6,439 nucleotides of DNA from Prevotellaceae bacterium (GTDB taxonomy: Bacteria > Bacteroidota > Bacteroidia > Bacteroidales > Bacteroidaceae): positions 1-6,439 of the forward strand of contig JAISIB010000094.1 of assembly GCA_031262265.1 (NCBI GenBank), given 5' to 3'. The position numbers were made by a program, and so were the translations under genes. Below are positions 1 to 6,439 of the stretch, in pieces (position 1 is the first letter of the stretch; each line of letters starts with the position of its first letter). The notes below the pieces were generated by a model. The model was not told the origin of the DNA and made no database searches. It worked only from the letters and a program-made list of their open reading frames with translations.

Positions 1-1169
1 ATTACACCGACATGGGCTACGGCTCTATTTTGCTCTTTTTATTGATAGGCACCCTACTGACGATGATTGTACAAGCTTCGGCCGCAACGATGGCGATCAC
101 TTTGATCATGTGCGCAAACGGTTGGATCAGCTACGAACTGGGTGTCGCGCTTGTCATGGGCGAGAATATTGGTACGACAATCACCGCAAATCTGGCCGCT
201 TTGGCAGCCAATACGCAAGCTAAGCGGGCGGCATTGGCTCATTTTGTCTTCAATATTTTCGGCGTGATATGGGTGCTCGTCATCTTTCATCCCTTCGTCC
301 ATTCCATATCGTGGTTCGTAGATACCTATCTGCATCCGGGCACGCCAGATGTAGCTGTCTCCTATAAACTATCGGCATTCCATACCACCTTTAATATATG
401 CAATACGCTTTTTTTAATCTGGTTCGTGAAACTAATAGAGCGCACCGTTTGCTGGATTATCCCGCAAAAGGAAGAAGAAGAAGAATATCGTTTGCGTTAT
501 ATCGACAATGGAATGCTTTCCACAGCCGAACTTTCACTGTTGCAAGCCGAACAAGAAATTAACCTATACGCACAGCGCACTTCTCGCATGTTGGAAATGG
601 TCAAAGAACTGTTGCACGTAGAACGAGACGAAGAGTTCAATAAGCTATACAGTCGGATTGAAAAATACGAAAGCATCTCGGACAACATGGAAGTGGAAAT
701 TGCCAACTATTTATATAAGGTGTCCGAAGGGCGACTTAGCTCGGAAGGAAAACAAGCGGTCAGTTCGATGCTACGCGAAACGACCGAGATAGAAAGCGTG
801 GCGGATAGTTGTTGCAACTTGGGACGTACGCTGCGTCGCCGCCGTGAGGCGCACGCAAAGTTCACAGATGAACAGATGATACATATACATTTCATGCTGG
901 ACTTGGTTGATAAGGCCATGCTGCAAATGCTGGCTGTCACCGGCAGCCCGGAGGGCGTACCTATCGACGTGAATATCACCTATAATCTAGAGCGGGAAAT
1001 CAATAACTACCGCGATGAGTTGAAAACGGAAAATATCGTTGACGTCAACGAGAAGTCTTACGACTATCAGACGGGCGTATTCTACATGGACTTCGTAGCC
1101 GAGTGTGAACGCTTGGGCGATTATGTTGTCAACGTCGTCGAAGCCGCCAAAGAGACGAAGCTGCATTAA
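1..1169 (+). CDS. Na+/phosphate cotransporter with C-terminal PhoU-like domain (5' truncated by window edge)
   Basis: Inner-membrane symporter predicted to import inorganic phosphate with Na+. The reading frame is open from base 3, ahead of the first ATG at 12, so the true start lies upstream; related proteins are usually about 550-600 residues and roughly a third is missing. Counting from the Met at 12, the second Na_Pi_cotrans repeat is visible: a hydrophobic helix (5-20) running into VQASAAT (20-26, a variant of the family's QSSSAT-type motif), GENIGTT (50-56), and further membrane helices near 76-100 and 121-142. An acidic stretch (EEEEE, 154-158) leads into a soluble helical region (about 170-380) like PhoU, with ExxxD motifs at 220-224, 261-265 and 366-370 of the kind that bind metal in PhoU. 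The gene ends just before a strong terminator. Family assignment is firm; the transported ion is inferred from the family. Confidence 0.9.
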   Translation, partial: YTDMGYGSILLFLLIGTLLTMIVQASAATMAITLIMCANGWISYELGVALVMGENIGTTITANLAALAANTQAKRAALAHFVFNIFGVIWVLVIFHPFVHSISWFVDTYLHPGTPDVAVSYKLSAFHTTFNICNTLFLIWFVKLIERTVCWIIPQKEEEEEYRLRYIDNGMLSTAELSLLQAEQEINLYAQRTSRMLEMVKELLHVERDEEFNKLYSRIEKYESISDNMEVEIANYLYKVSEGRLSSEGKQAVSSMLRETTEIESVADSCCNLGRTLRRRREAHAKFTDEQMIHIHFMLDLVDKAMLQMLAVTGSPEGVPIDVNITYNLEREINNYRDELKTENIVDVNEKSYDYQTGVFYMDFVAECERLGDYVVNVVEAAKETKLH

Positions 1170-1192
1170 GCGCATCTCATACCCTATTATAA

Positions 1193-1232
1193 CGAGAGGC
1201 TGACCCCGAATGGTCAGCCTCTCGCTTTGTTT
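1193..1232 (+). terminator. Intrinsic terminator of the phosphate transporter gene
   Basis: A perfect 13-bp inverted repeat (CGAGAGGCTGACC at 1193-1205, its complement at 1212-1224) encloses a 6-base loop CCGAAT and is followed by the T-rich CTTTGTTT. It begins 24 bases after the transporter stop codon, so it most likely ends that transcript. Read on the minus strand the stem is followed only by TTATAAT, a weaker tail, so it may also stop rubredoxin transcripts (stop codon at 1310) but less convincingly. Confidence 0.9.
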
Positions 1233-1238
1233 CATAAG

Positions 1239-1266
1239 ATACGGAGATAGTAAAATATCGCCGTAT
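1239..1266 (-). other. Small imperfect hairpin downstream of the rubredoxin gene
   Basis: ATACGG (1239-1244) pairs with CCGTAT (1261-1266), then after an A/G mismatch GATA (1246-1249) pairs with TATC (1256-1259), leaving a 6-base loop. It lies 43 bases past the rubredoxin stop, where a 3' end structure would be expected. There is no clear U-tract after it on either strand, so a terminator or mRNA-stabilising role is only a guess; the stem is short enough to be chance. Confidence 0.3.
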
Positions 1267-1309
1267 GAAAATCAAATTTCAAGGTATGTTATGTCGCTTA
1301 GAAACGGCA

Positions 1310-1471
1310 TTATTCTTCGTACGGCTCGAAATCGTCTTTTCCCACGCCGCATATTGGGCATGTCCAATCTTCCGGAATGTCGGCGAACTCCGTTCCGGCC
1401 ACAATGCCGCCGTCGGGATCTCCCTTAGCGGGGTCGTAAATGTATTCACATACGGTACAAATAAATTTCAT
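1310..1471 (-). CDS. Rubredoxin (53 aa, complete)
   Basis: Small cytoplasmic electron carrier with one iron held by four cysteines. On the minus strand ATG is at 1471-1469 and TAA at 1312-1310. The protein begins MKFICTVCEYIYDP and has both iron ligand pairs, C5-x2-C8 and C38-x2-C41 (CPICG), plus the family signatures GDPDGG (17-22), EDW (34-36, with the conserved Trp36 next to the second pair) and KDDFEP (45-50). Length matches the usual 50-55 residues. One oddity: the residue after Cys8 is Glu9 where most rubredoxins have Gly. In anaerobes rubredoxin typically passes electrons to rubrerythrin, superoxide reductase or other oxygen-defence enzymes; no such partner is in the window. It is a single gene, divergent from the sensor kinase. 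Identity is very secure; the physiological partner is unknown. Confidence 0.96.
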   Translation of the reverse strand: MKFICTVCEYIYDPAKGDPDGGIVAGTEFADIPEDWTCPICGVGKDDFEPYEE

Positions 1472-1508
1472 AATGTTTTTAATTAGTCGTTAATACTTAT
1501 GATGCGTG

Positions 1509-1540
1509 CAAATATCAGGCAAATTCTTTATTTAATCAAA
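1509..1540 (-). promoter_or_regulatory. Candidate Bacteroidota-type promoter for rubredoxin
   Basis: Read on the minus strand, TTTG (1540-1537) is followed after 20 bases by GATATTTG (1516-1509). This fits the Bacteroidota -33 TTTG / -7 TAnnTTTG pattern with one mismatch, and the spacing is right. It would start transcription about 30 bases before the rubredoxin ATG. An alternative perfect -7 match, TATCTTTG at 1544-1537, overlaps the proposed -33 element but lacks its own upstream TTTG at correct spacing. Pattern match only. Confidence 0.5.
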
Positions 1541-1580
1541 GATATGCGCCTGTTTTTCTATTATGTTTCTCCTTTTTTAC

Positions 1581-1588
1581 TACATTTG
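1581..1588 (+). promoter_or_regulatory. Candidate -7 element for the kinase / Ca2+-ATPase / ribF operon
   Basis: TACATTTG matches the Bacteroidota -7 consensus TAnnTTTG exactly and sits 39 bases before the kinase ATG, giving a leader of roughly 30 bases. No TTTG is found 19-21 bases upstream (the stretch there is T-rich but not matching), so the promoter may be weak, activator-dependent or mis-assigned. It is the best plus-strand candidate in the 156-base divergent intergenic region. Confidence 0.45.
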
Positions 1589-1627
1589 CGCGGTAAAACG
1601 TAAGATTTCTAAAAAAGCTATTCTGAT

Positions 1628-3643
1628 ATGGCGGTTGTATTGGCCGTTACCGTGCTTTTATTCTTCCTCGTTGTGCTTGTGTTCCTTCGTGAGGCGAAGG
1701 AGAAAGCCGGTCTACAAGCGCAATTGCAGACGACAATTAAAGAAAAATATAGGTTGTCGCGCACTTTTGATGCCGTTTTTCACAGTATCCATGCGTACGT
1801 ATTGCTTGTCGACCGTGATATGCAGGTTTACCAGACCAATTATTACGAGCGCATAGGGCGTGCGTCGGAGACGAGTGCCGGGAAAAAACTGGGCGAAGTC
1901 ATTGGCTGCGTCAATTGTGTGGAACACGGCGGCTTTTGTGGCTCAACGCCTGCGTGCAAGAATTGTGCCGTTCGTCGATTAGTTACTCAATCATTCTTAC
2001 AACGAAAAGGTTTTCCCGACCAAGAGATAGATCTCGTGCTCGTACCGCATGACGGTAAATACCAATTGATTCATGCGCTGATCGCGGGTTCTTATGTGGA
2101 TGTGGACGGCATGGATAATATGGTCATTACCGTGCATGACATTACCGAGCTAACCCATAGTCGTTTCCAAGCCGAGAAGATGCAGCGCGTCGTATCTTTT
2201 ATTTCTTCGGTATCCAAAGTAGGCTTCGCCGCGCTTGATTTAATGACCGATGATGAGATTATAACGCCCGAATATTGTGTCAACTTGGGCGAAAGCGCTT
2301 CGGCAAAAGCCATACAAATCTTTCATAGTTTCAGATATCTGTATCCCGATGACAGAGAGCAGGTAATAGATTTCATGCAACGTGCCGAAAAAGGCCGCGT
2401 AGAACCGTTATTGTCGGACGTGCGTGTGCAAACGGGGGATGCGGCGGCAGGAACTTTCAAGTGGGTGCGTTTGTTTATGATCCAGCGCGAGTTTCCTACC
2501 AACAACGCTTCTAACGAAATATACAGCCTGACTATCGACGTTTCCTCAACGAAGCAGTTGGAGCAAGAGCTGATAGTGGAACGGGAAAAGGCGATGGCGG
2601 CAGACAAAGCAAAATCGCTCTTCCTGGCCAATATGAGCCATGAAATCCGCACACCGTTGAATGCCATCACCGGATTCTCCGAATTGTTGTCGTCGGCCAA
2701 GTCGCCCGAAGAAATAGCCTTGTATCAACAAGTGTTGAAGACCAATGTCAATATGCTGATGCAATTGGTAAACGATATTCTGGATATGTCAAAGATAGAA
2801 GCCGGCACGCTGGATTTCAACTACACGGATGTCGATGTGCGGACTCTCATGGATGACATGAGTGCAGTCTTTCGTTTGCGCATGAGTGAAGAAGGCTCTG
2901 CGGCGCAACTCATTTACGAACCTATGGAAGAACCTTGTACGTTGCATATCGATCGTACGCGAGTAGGGCAAGTCATTTCCAATTTTCTATCCAATGCCGT
3001 CAAGTTTACCGATCAAGGTAGCATAACGATCGGATATAAGCCGTGTGCAGACGGTATCTACTTCTACGTATCCGATACGGGCAGCGGTATCCCGAAAGAT
3101 AAGCAGGAAAATGTATTTCAACGGTTTGCACGTATCCAGACGGGTAAGCAAGGCAACGGTTTGGGGTTATCTATTAGTAAAACGATTATCGAAAAGATGG
3201 GCGGACGTATCGGATTCGAATCCGAACAGGGCAAAGGCTCCACGTTCTGGTTCGTTTTGCCGAAGAGTACGATAGTTGGTGTGCCGATTGCGATGAGTAC
3301 CATCTTAGTGGCCGAAGATATGGAGGACAACTACCATCTCTGTGAAGTTATCTTGGAGAAGAAGTTCCGTTTACTTTGGGCGCACGACGGGGCAGAAGCG
3401 GTTAAACTATTCTACGAACAACATCCGGATCTTATCTTGATGGATTTAAAAATGCCCGTTATGGACGGATATGCGGCGACAAATGCCATACGCAAGGAAT
3501 CGGCTACCGTACCGATAATCGCGCTAACGGCTTTTGCGTTTGCCGAAGATAAGCAACGAGTTTTAGGAAGTGGTTTTACGGATTACCTAACAAAACCTAT
3601 CCGCACCAAAGAATTATTAAATGTGATCAATAAGTATTTGTAA
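1628..3643 (+). CDS. Membrane-anchored hybrid sensor histidine kinase with Cys-rich PAS domain and C-terminal receiver
   Basis: Two-component hybrid kinase, 671 residues. One N-terminal membrane helix (about 2-20) is followed by REAKEK, so the rest should be cytoplasmic and the signal intracellular. Residues ~45-175 look like a PAS domain ending in VHDITEL, with a cysteine cluster C94-x2-C97-x6-C104-x5-C110-x2-C113. Residues ~188-305 resemble a second, divergent PAS, then a short coiled linker (~306-330). HisKA carries SHEIRTPLNA with phospho-acceptor His338. The ATPase domain has the N box (N452/N456), DTGSGIP (483-489) and GNGLGLSI (509-516). The receiver (~557-671) has acidic E563/D564, phospho-acceptor D606 in LMDLKMP, T634 and K656. 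All catalytic residues are present, so it should be active. There is no DNA-binding or HPt domain, so the output partner is elsewhere. The start at 1628 is the only ATG after an in-frame TAA at 1610. The Ca2+-ATPase follows 13 bases later. The ligand is unknown. Confidence 0.93.
   Translation: MAVVLAVTVLLFFLVVLVFLREAKEKAGLQAQLQTTIKEKYRLSRTFDAVFHSIHAYVLLVDRDMQVYQTNYYERIGRASETSAGKKLGEVIGCVNCVEHGGFCGSTPACKNCAVRRLVTQSFLQRKGFPDQEIDLVLVPHDGKYQLIHALIAGSYVDVDGMDNMVITVHDITELTHSRFQAEKMQRVVSFISSVSKVGFAALDLMTDDEIITPEYCVNLGESASAKAIQIFHSFRYLYPDDREQVIDFMQRAEKGRVEPLLSDVRVQTGDAAAGTFKWVRLFMIQREFPTNNASNEIYSLTIDVSSTKQLEQELIVEREKAMAADKAKSLFLANMSHEIRTPLNAITGFSELLSSAKSPEEIALYQQVLKTNVNMLMQLVNDILDMSKIEAGTLDFNYTDVDVRTLMDDMSAVFRLRMSEEGSAAQLIYEPMEEPCTLHIDRTRVGQVISNFLSNAVKFTDQGSITIGYKPCADGIYFYVSDTGSGIPKDKQENVFQRFARIQTGKQGNGLGLSISKTIIEKMGGRIGFESEQGKGSTFWFVLPKSTIVGVPIAMSTILVAEDMEDNYHLCEVILEKKFRLLWAHDGAEAVKLFYEQHPDLILMDLKMPVMDGYAATNAIRKESATVPIIALTAFAFAEDKQRVLGSGFTDYLTKPIRTKELLNVINKYL
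1907..1966 (+). other. Five-cysteine cluster within the kinase PAS domain
   Basis: These codons encode residues 94-113 of the kinase, with cysteines at 94, 97, 104, 110 and 113 and a histidine at 100. Two CxxC pairs flank a central CG. Similar insertions of the general form GC..(x)n..CG....C..C occur, to my recollection, in PAS domains of other bacterial signalling proteins. The spacing would suit a bound metal, Fe-S centre or a thiol switch. What it binds cannot be told from sequence; the remaining cysteines of the protein (217, 437, 473, 572) are scattered. Confidence 0.75.
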
Positions 3644-3656
3644 GAAGAGAAATAAT

Positions 3657-6299
3657 ATGTCGACGACAACGAAACATACCGCATACGCGGGGCTTTCCGA
3701 TGCAGAGGTCAAAGCGAGCAGAGACAAGTACGGCGTCAATCGGATGATGCCGCCGCAACGACCGTCTTTCTGGAAGCTATATTTAGAGAAATTCAAAGAC
3801 CCAATTATTCGCATCTTATTGGCCACGGTCATTCTATCCTTTGTGATTTCCGTCGTCGAAAACGAATATGCCGAAACGATCGGAATAGCGATAGCTATCT
3901 TACTAGCGACCGGTATCGGCTTCTATTTTGAATATGACGCGGGCAAAAAGTTTGATGTCTTGAACTCCTATTCGGATGATGTACAAGTCAAGGTGATTCG
4001 TAGCGGCGAAGTTGTACAGATTGCGCGGCATGAAGTAGTAGTAGACGATATAGTCTTATTGGAAATAGGGGAAGAGATACCGGCAGACGGTATCTTGTTG
4101 GAAGCAGCCTCTATGCAAGTAGACGAATCTTCGTTGACCGGAGAGCCGTCGACAGACAAGACTACCAACGAAGAATTGTTTGATAAAGAAGCGACTTATC
4201 CATCTAATAAGGTCTCTAAGGGAACGTATATCATCGGTGGGCACGGACTGATGCGCGTGGTGGCCGTCGGCGACGGAACGGAATTCGGGCAACTGGCCAA
4301 GGCGTCGGCTGTCAAAACAGACAGTGCTACGCCATTGACGAAGCAGTTGGATCGACTGGCGAAGTGGATTGGCCGTATCGGTATCTCGGTATCTACACTG
4401 ATCTTCGTTATCTTTTTATACGCGGAGCTTAATGTTTACGTTGCGCAATACGGATGGACGAATTATGTAGAGATTGCACGTATCGTTTTGAAGTATTTCA
4501 TGATGGCCGTGACGTTGATTGTAGTCTGCGTACCCGAAGGTTTACCGATGAGCGTCACGCTTAGTTTAGCGTTGAACATGCGCCGTATGCTTTCGACCAA
4601 TAACTTGGTACGCGAACTACATGCTTGCGAGACGATGGGAGCCGTATCCGTGATTTGCACCGACAAAACGGGTACGTTGACGGAAAACAAAATGCAAGTA
4701 CAAGAAGTGTTGGCAGCAGAGGAAGCGAAAGAATTACTCAAAGAGAATATGGCAGTAAATTCTACTGCCCACTTGCGTGAAACGGGTGATAACCAAGCTG
4801 AAAAACTGGGGAACCCGACCGAAGTAGCACTGTTATTATGGCTGCGTGCTCATGAAGAGGATTATCGGGCGATGCGCGAACGTGCAACAGTCATCAGCGA
4901 AGTACCGTTTTCTACCGAGCGAAAATACATGGCGCGCCTGATTACCGTCAACGGTGAACGGCGGTTGCTCGTCAAGGGTGCTCCGGAAATCGTTTTGACT
5001 TTGTGCAAGGATGTTGTAACCGATGGTGGTCGTCATATTCCCGTAGCAGAATATCAGGAGACGCTGGAAAATCAAGTAATCACCTATCAACAACGCGGCA
5101 TGCGGACGTTGGGATTCGCTTACTTGCCTGTACGTGACGCGGAAGAGGCAGAACCATTGCTAACGGAAGGCGGACTTACATTTTTGGGAGTAGTCGTGAT
5201 TTCTGACCCCGTTCGTTCCGATGTTCCTGCGGCTGTCGGACAATGCCGTTCGGCCGGAATCAACGTGAAGATAGTCACCGGAGACACGACTTATACGGCT
5301 ACGGAAATTGCGCGGCAAATCGGGCTTTGGACAGAAACTGATACAGACCTCAATCGTATTACCGGTGTAGAGTTCAGTGAATTGTCAGAGGAAGAAGCGG
5401 CTGCCCGCGTAAAAGGATTAAAAGTAATCGCACGAGCGCGCCCGTTAGATAAACAGCGTTTGGTGAGACTTCTGCAAGAGCAGGGCGAAGTGGTAGCCGT
5501 TACCGGCGACGGAACAAATGACGCTCCGGCTTTACGTCGGGCGGACGTAGGTCTGGCGATGGGCACCGGAACGGCGGTAGCCAAAGAAGCGGGAGCCATC
5601 ACATTGCTTGACGACTCGTTTCGTAGCATTGCTACGGCTGTCATGTGGGGACGCTCTCTTTATAAGAATATTCAGCGTTTCGTAGTATTTCAACTGACGA
5701 TCAATTTGGTCGCACTGTTGCTGGTGCTGATCGGATCGTTTACGGGCGGCGCATTGCCGCTCACGGTGACTCAAATGTTGTGGGTCAATTTGATTATGGA
5801 TACGTTCGCGGCGTTGGCTTTGGCGTCTATTCCGCCCACACCCTCCGTGATGGAAAATCCGCCCCGTCGTCCGAACGATTTTATAGTGACGCGGGCGATG
5901 CTCGTGAATATTGTTGTAACCGGCTTGCTACTTGTTATTCCACTGATGATTTGGTATTTCATGAACGCAGAAAGTAGCTCGTCGGAATTACCTATATATC
6001 CGCTGACCATATTCTTCACGTGGTTTGTTATGGCACAGTTCTGGAACCTGCTGAATGCGCGAGTTTTCGGATCTACCCAGTCGGCTTTTCGCGGCTTGTG
6101 GCAAGCTCATGGAATGTTACTTGTACTCCTATTAATATTAATAGGTCAGTTCGTCATCGTACAATGGGGTGGAAAGGTCTTTCGTACGGTTCCGTTGGAT
6201 TTACCGACATGGATAATCATCTTAGCTACTTCCTCGTTTGTCTTGTGGATTGGCGAAATTGTCCGTGCTGTTCGGCGGCTGAAAGTTAGTAGGGCATGA
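3657..6299 (+). CDS. Calcium-transporting P-type ATPase, PMCA-like (type IIB), complete
   Basis: Ion pump of 880 residues that should expel Ca2+ from the cytoplasm using ATP. In order: N-terminal cation-ATPase domain (GLSDAEV at 12-18); helices 1-2 (~48-92); actuator domain with TGEP (161-164); helix 4 with PEGLP (293-297); phosphorylation site DKTGT with Asp336; nucleotide-binding KGAPE (440-444); hinge TGDGTNDAP (616-624); six C-terminal helices (~672-868). Helix 6 has N711 and D715 in NLIMDT, and helix 5 has N683 with Ala686 where SERCA has a Ca2+-binding Glu. Together with E294 this matches the single Ca2+ site of PMCA-type pumps. The protein stops soon after helix 10, so it lacks the calmodulin-binding tail of animal PMCA. 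ATG is preceded by purine-rich GAAGAGA (3644-3650). It starts 13 bases after the kinase and overlaps ribF by four. Ca2+ specificity is a family inference; all key residues are present. Confidence 0.95.
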   Translation: MSTTTKHTAYAGLSDAEVKASRDKYGVNRMMPPQRPSFWKLYLEKFKDPIIRILLATVILSFVISVVENEYAETIGIAIAILLATGIGFYFEYDAGKKFDVLNSYSDDVQVKVIRSGEVVQIARHEVVVDDIVLLEIGEEIPADGILLEAASMQVDESSLTGEPSTDKTTNEELFDKEATYPSNKVSKGTYIIGGHGLMRVVAVGDGTEFGQLAKASAVKTDSATPLTKQLDRLAKWIGRIGISVSTLIFVIFLYAELNVYVAQYGWTNYVEIARIVLKYFMMAVTLIVVCVPEGLPMSVTLSLALNMRRMLSTNNLVRELHACETMGAVSVICTDKTGTLTENKMQVQEVLAAEEAKELLKENMAVNSTAHLRETGDNQAEKLGNPTEVALLLWLRAHEEDYRAMRERATVISEVPFSTERKYMARLITVNGERRLLVKGAPEIVLTLCKDVVTDGGRHIPVAEYQETLENQVITYQQRGMRTLGFAYLPVRDAEEAEPLLTEGGLTFLGVVVISDPVRSDVPAAVGQCRSAGINVKIVTGDTTYTATEIARQIGLWTETDTDLNRITGVEFSELSEEEAAARVKGLKVIARARPLDKQRLVRLLQEQGEVVAVTGDGTNDAPALRRADVGLAMGTGTAVAKEAGAITLLDDSFRSIATAVMWGRSLYKNIQRFVVFQLTINLVALLLVLIGSFTGGALPLTVTQMLWVNLIMDTFAALALASIPPTPSVMENPPRRPNDFIVTRAMLVNIVVTGLLLVIPLMIWYFMNAESSSSELPIYPLTIFFTWFVMAQFWNLLNARVFGSTQSAFRGLWQAHGMLLVLLLILIGQFVIVQWGGKVFRTVPLDLPTWIIILATSSFVLWIGEIVRAVRRLKVSRA
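6128..6145. repeat. 18-bp perfect palindrome inside the ATPase gene
   Basis: CCTATTAATATTAATAGG reads the same on both strands. It lies in codons for helix 9 of the Ca2+-ATPase (Leu-Leu-Ile-Leu-Ile-Gly), about 150 bases before ribF. An AT-rich palindrome can arise by chance in such hydrophobic codons, and no role is shown. Confidence 0.5.
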
Positions 6300-6439
6300 C
6301 CATTTGGAACGATACGCTGCCTGTAATACCTGAACCGTGTGCGGCCACCATCGGTTTTTTTGATGGCGTTCACGTAGGGCATCGTTTTTTGATTGAGCAA
6401 CTTCGCGCACAGGCGAAAGCTGATGAGTTGCGTTCGGCT
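6296..6439 (+). CDS. ribF: Bifunctional riboflavin kinase / FAD synthetase, N-terminal fragment (cut by window edge)
   Basis: RibF converts riboflavin to FMN and then FAD in the cytoplasm. Only the first 48 codons are present, and the frame is open to the last base. The fragment contains ATIGFFDGVHVGHRFLI (residues 17-33), the hallmark start of the FAD-synthetase nucleotidyltransferase domain, with the HxGH motif at H26-V-G-H29. About 250-260 further residues, including the riboflavin kinase domain, should lie beyond the window. The ATG overlaps the ATPase stop as ATGA (6296-6299), which points to translational coupling and co-transcription with the pump. No separate promoter is obvious within the end of the ATPase gene. 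Identity rests on a short but very distinctive motif. Confidence 0.92.
   Translation, partial: MTIWNDTLPVIPEPCAATIGFFDGVHVGHRFLIEQLRAQAKADELRSA

Noticed and set aside
471..485. Five tandem GAA codons in the transporter
   Set aside because: It encodes an acidic linker between the membrane and PhoU-like parts; five copies are too few to claim a functional repeat.
1233..1309. Search for a small RNA or riboswitch between terminator and rubredoxin
   Set aside because: Apart from the short hairpin at 1239-1266 nothing structured or promoter-like stands out.
1210..1486. Two overlapping plus-strand reading frames (1210-1428 and 1265-1486)
   Set aside because: They lie across the terminator and antisense to the rubredoxin gene, have no recognisable protein features, and the rubredoxin on the other strand explains the coding signal.
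1563..1856. Plus-strand frame of 97 codons starting before the kinase
   Set aside because: It overlaps the kinase start in another frame, starts upstream of the likely transcription start, and its composition shows no domain; it is a shadow of the kinase.
5291..5644. 117-codon minus-strand frame inside the Ca2+-ATPase gene
   Set aside because: It is antisense to the highly conserved TGDGTNDAP hinge region and is rich in Ser/Ala/Arg, as expected from the complement of constrained codons.
1..6439. Mobile elements, CRISPR arrays, tRNA or rRNA genes, attachment sites
   Set aside because: No transposase or integrase motifs, no spaced direct repeats and no tRNA-like cloverleaf were seen; the whole window is accounted for by housekeeping-type genes and short spacers.

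Overview
The window looks like a chromosomal segment from a Bacteroidales bacterium (Bacteroidota). The inference rests on several features seen together: a Na+/phosphate symporter fused to a PhoU-like tail, a PMCA-type (P-type IIB) Ca2+-ATPase, a hybrid sensor kinase, promoter elements resembling the Bacteroidota TTTG / TAnnTTTG pattern, and A- or purine-rich translation starts without strong Shine-Dalgarno cores. G+C is moderate by eye. I cannot name the species. No mobile element, CRISPR array, tRNA or rRNA is visible, and gene density is high.

Layout: (1) Positions 1-1169 (+) hold the C-terminal two thirds or so of a Na+/phosphate cotransporter with a cytoplasmic PhoU-like domain. It is cut by the left edge and followed by a 13-bp-stem intrinsic terminator (1193-1232). 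(2) Positions 1310-1471 (-) hold a complete 53-residue rubredoxin, easily missed because it is short. (3) An AT-rich divergent intergenic region (1472-1627) carries candidate promoters for both directions. (4) Positions 1628-3643 (+) encode a 671-residue membrane-anchored hybrid histidine kinase. Its first PAS-like domain contains five closely spaced cysteines. (5) Thirteen bases later, positions 3657-6299 (+) encode a complete 880-residue Ca2+-transporting P-type ATPase. (6) Overlapping its stop by four bases (ATGA), ribF (riboflavin kinase/FAD synthetase) starts at 6296 and runs off the right edge.

How they may work together: the kinase, Ca2+-ATPase and ribF are packed tightly enough to be one transcript. 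The kinase has a receiver domain but no DNA-binding output, so it probably passes phosphate to a partner encoded elsewhere. The cysteine cluster suggests it senses a metal, redox state or a bound cofactor inside the cell. Its divergent neighbour is an iron-redox protein and its operon ends in the flavin-cofactor gene, so a redox link is an attractive but unproven reading. The kinase is the most interesting object here; the other genes are recognisable members of known families.
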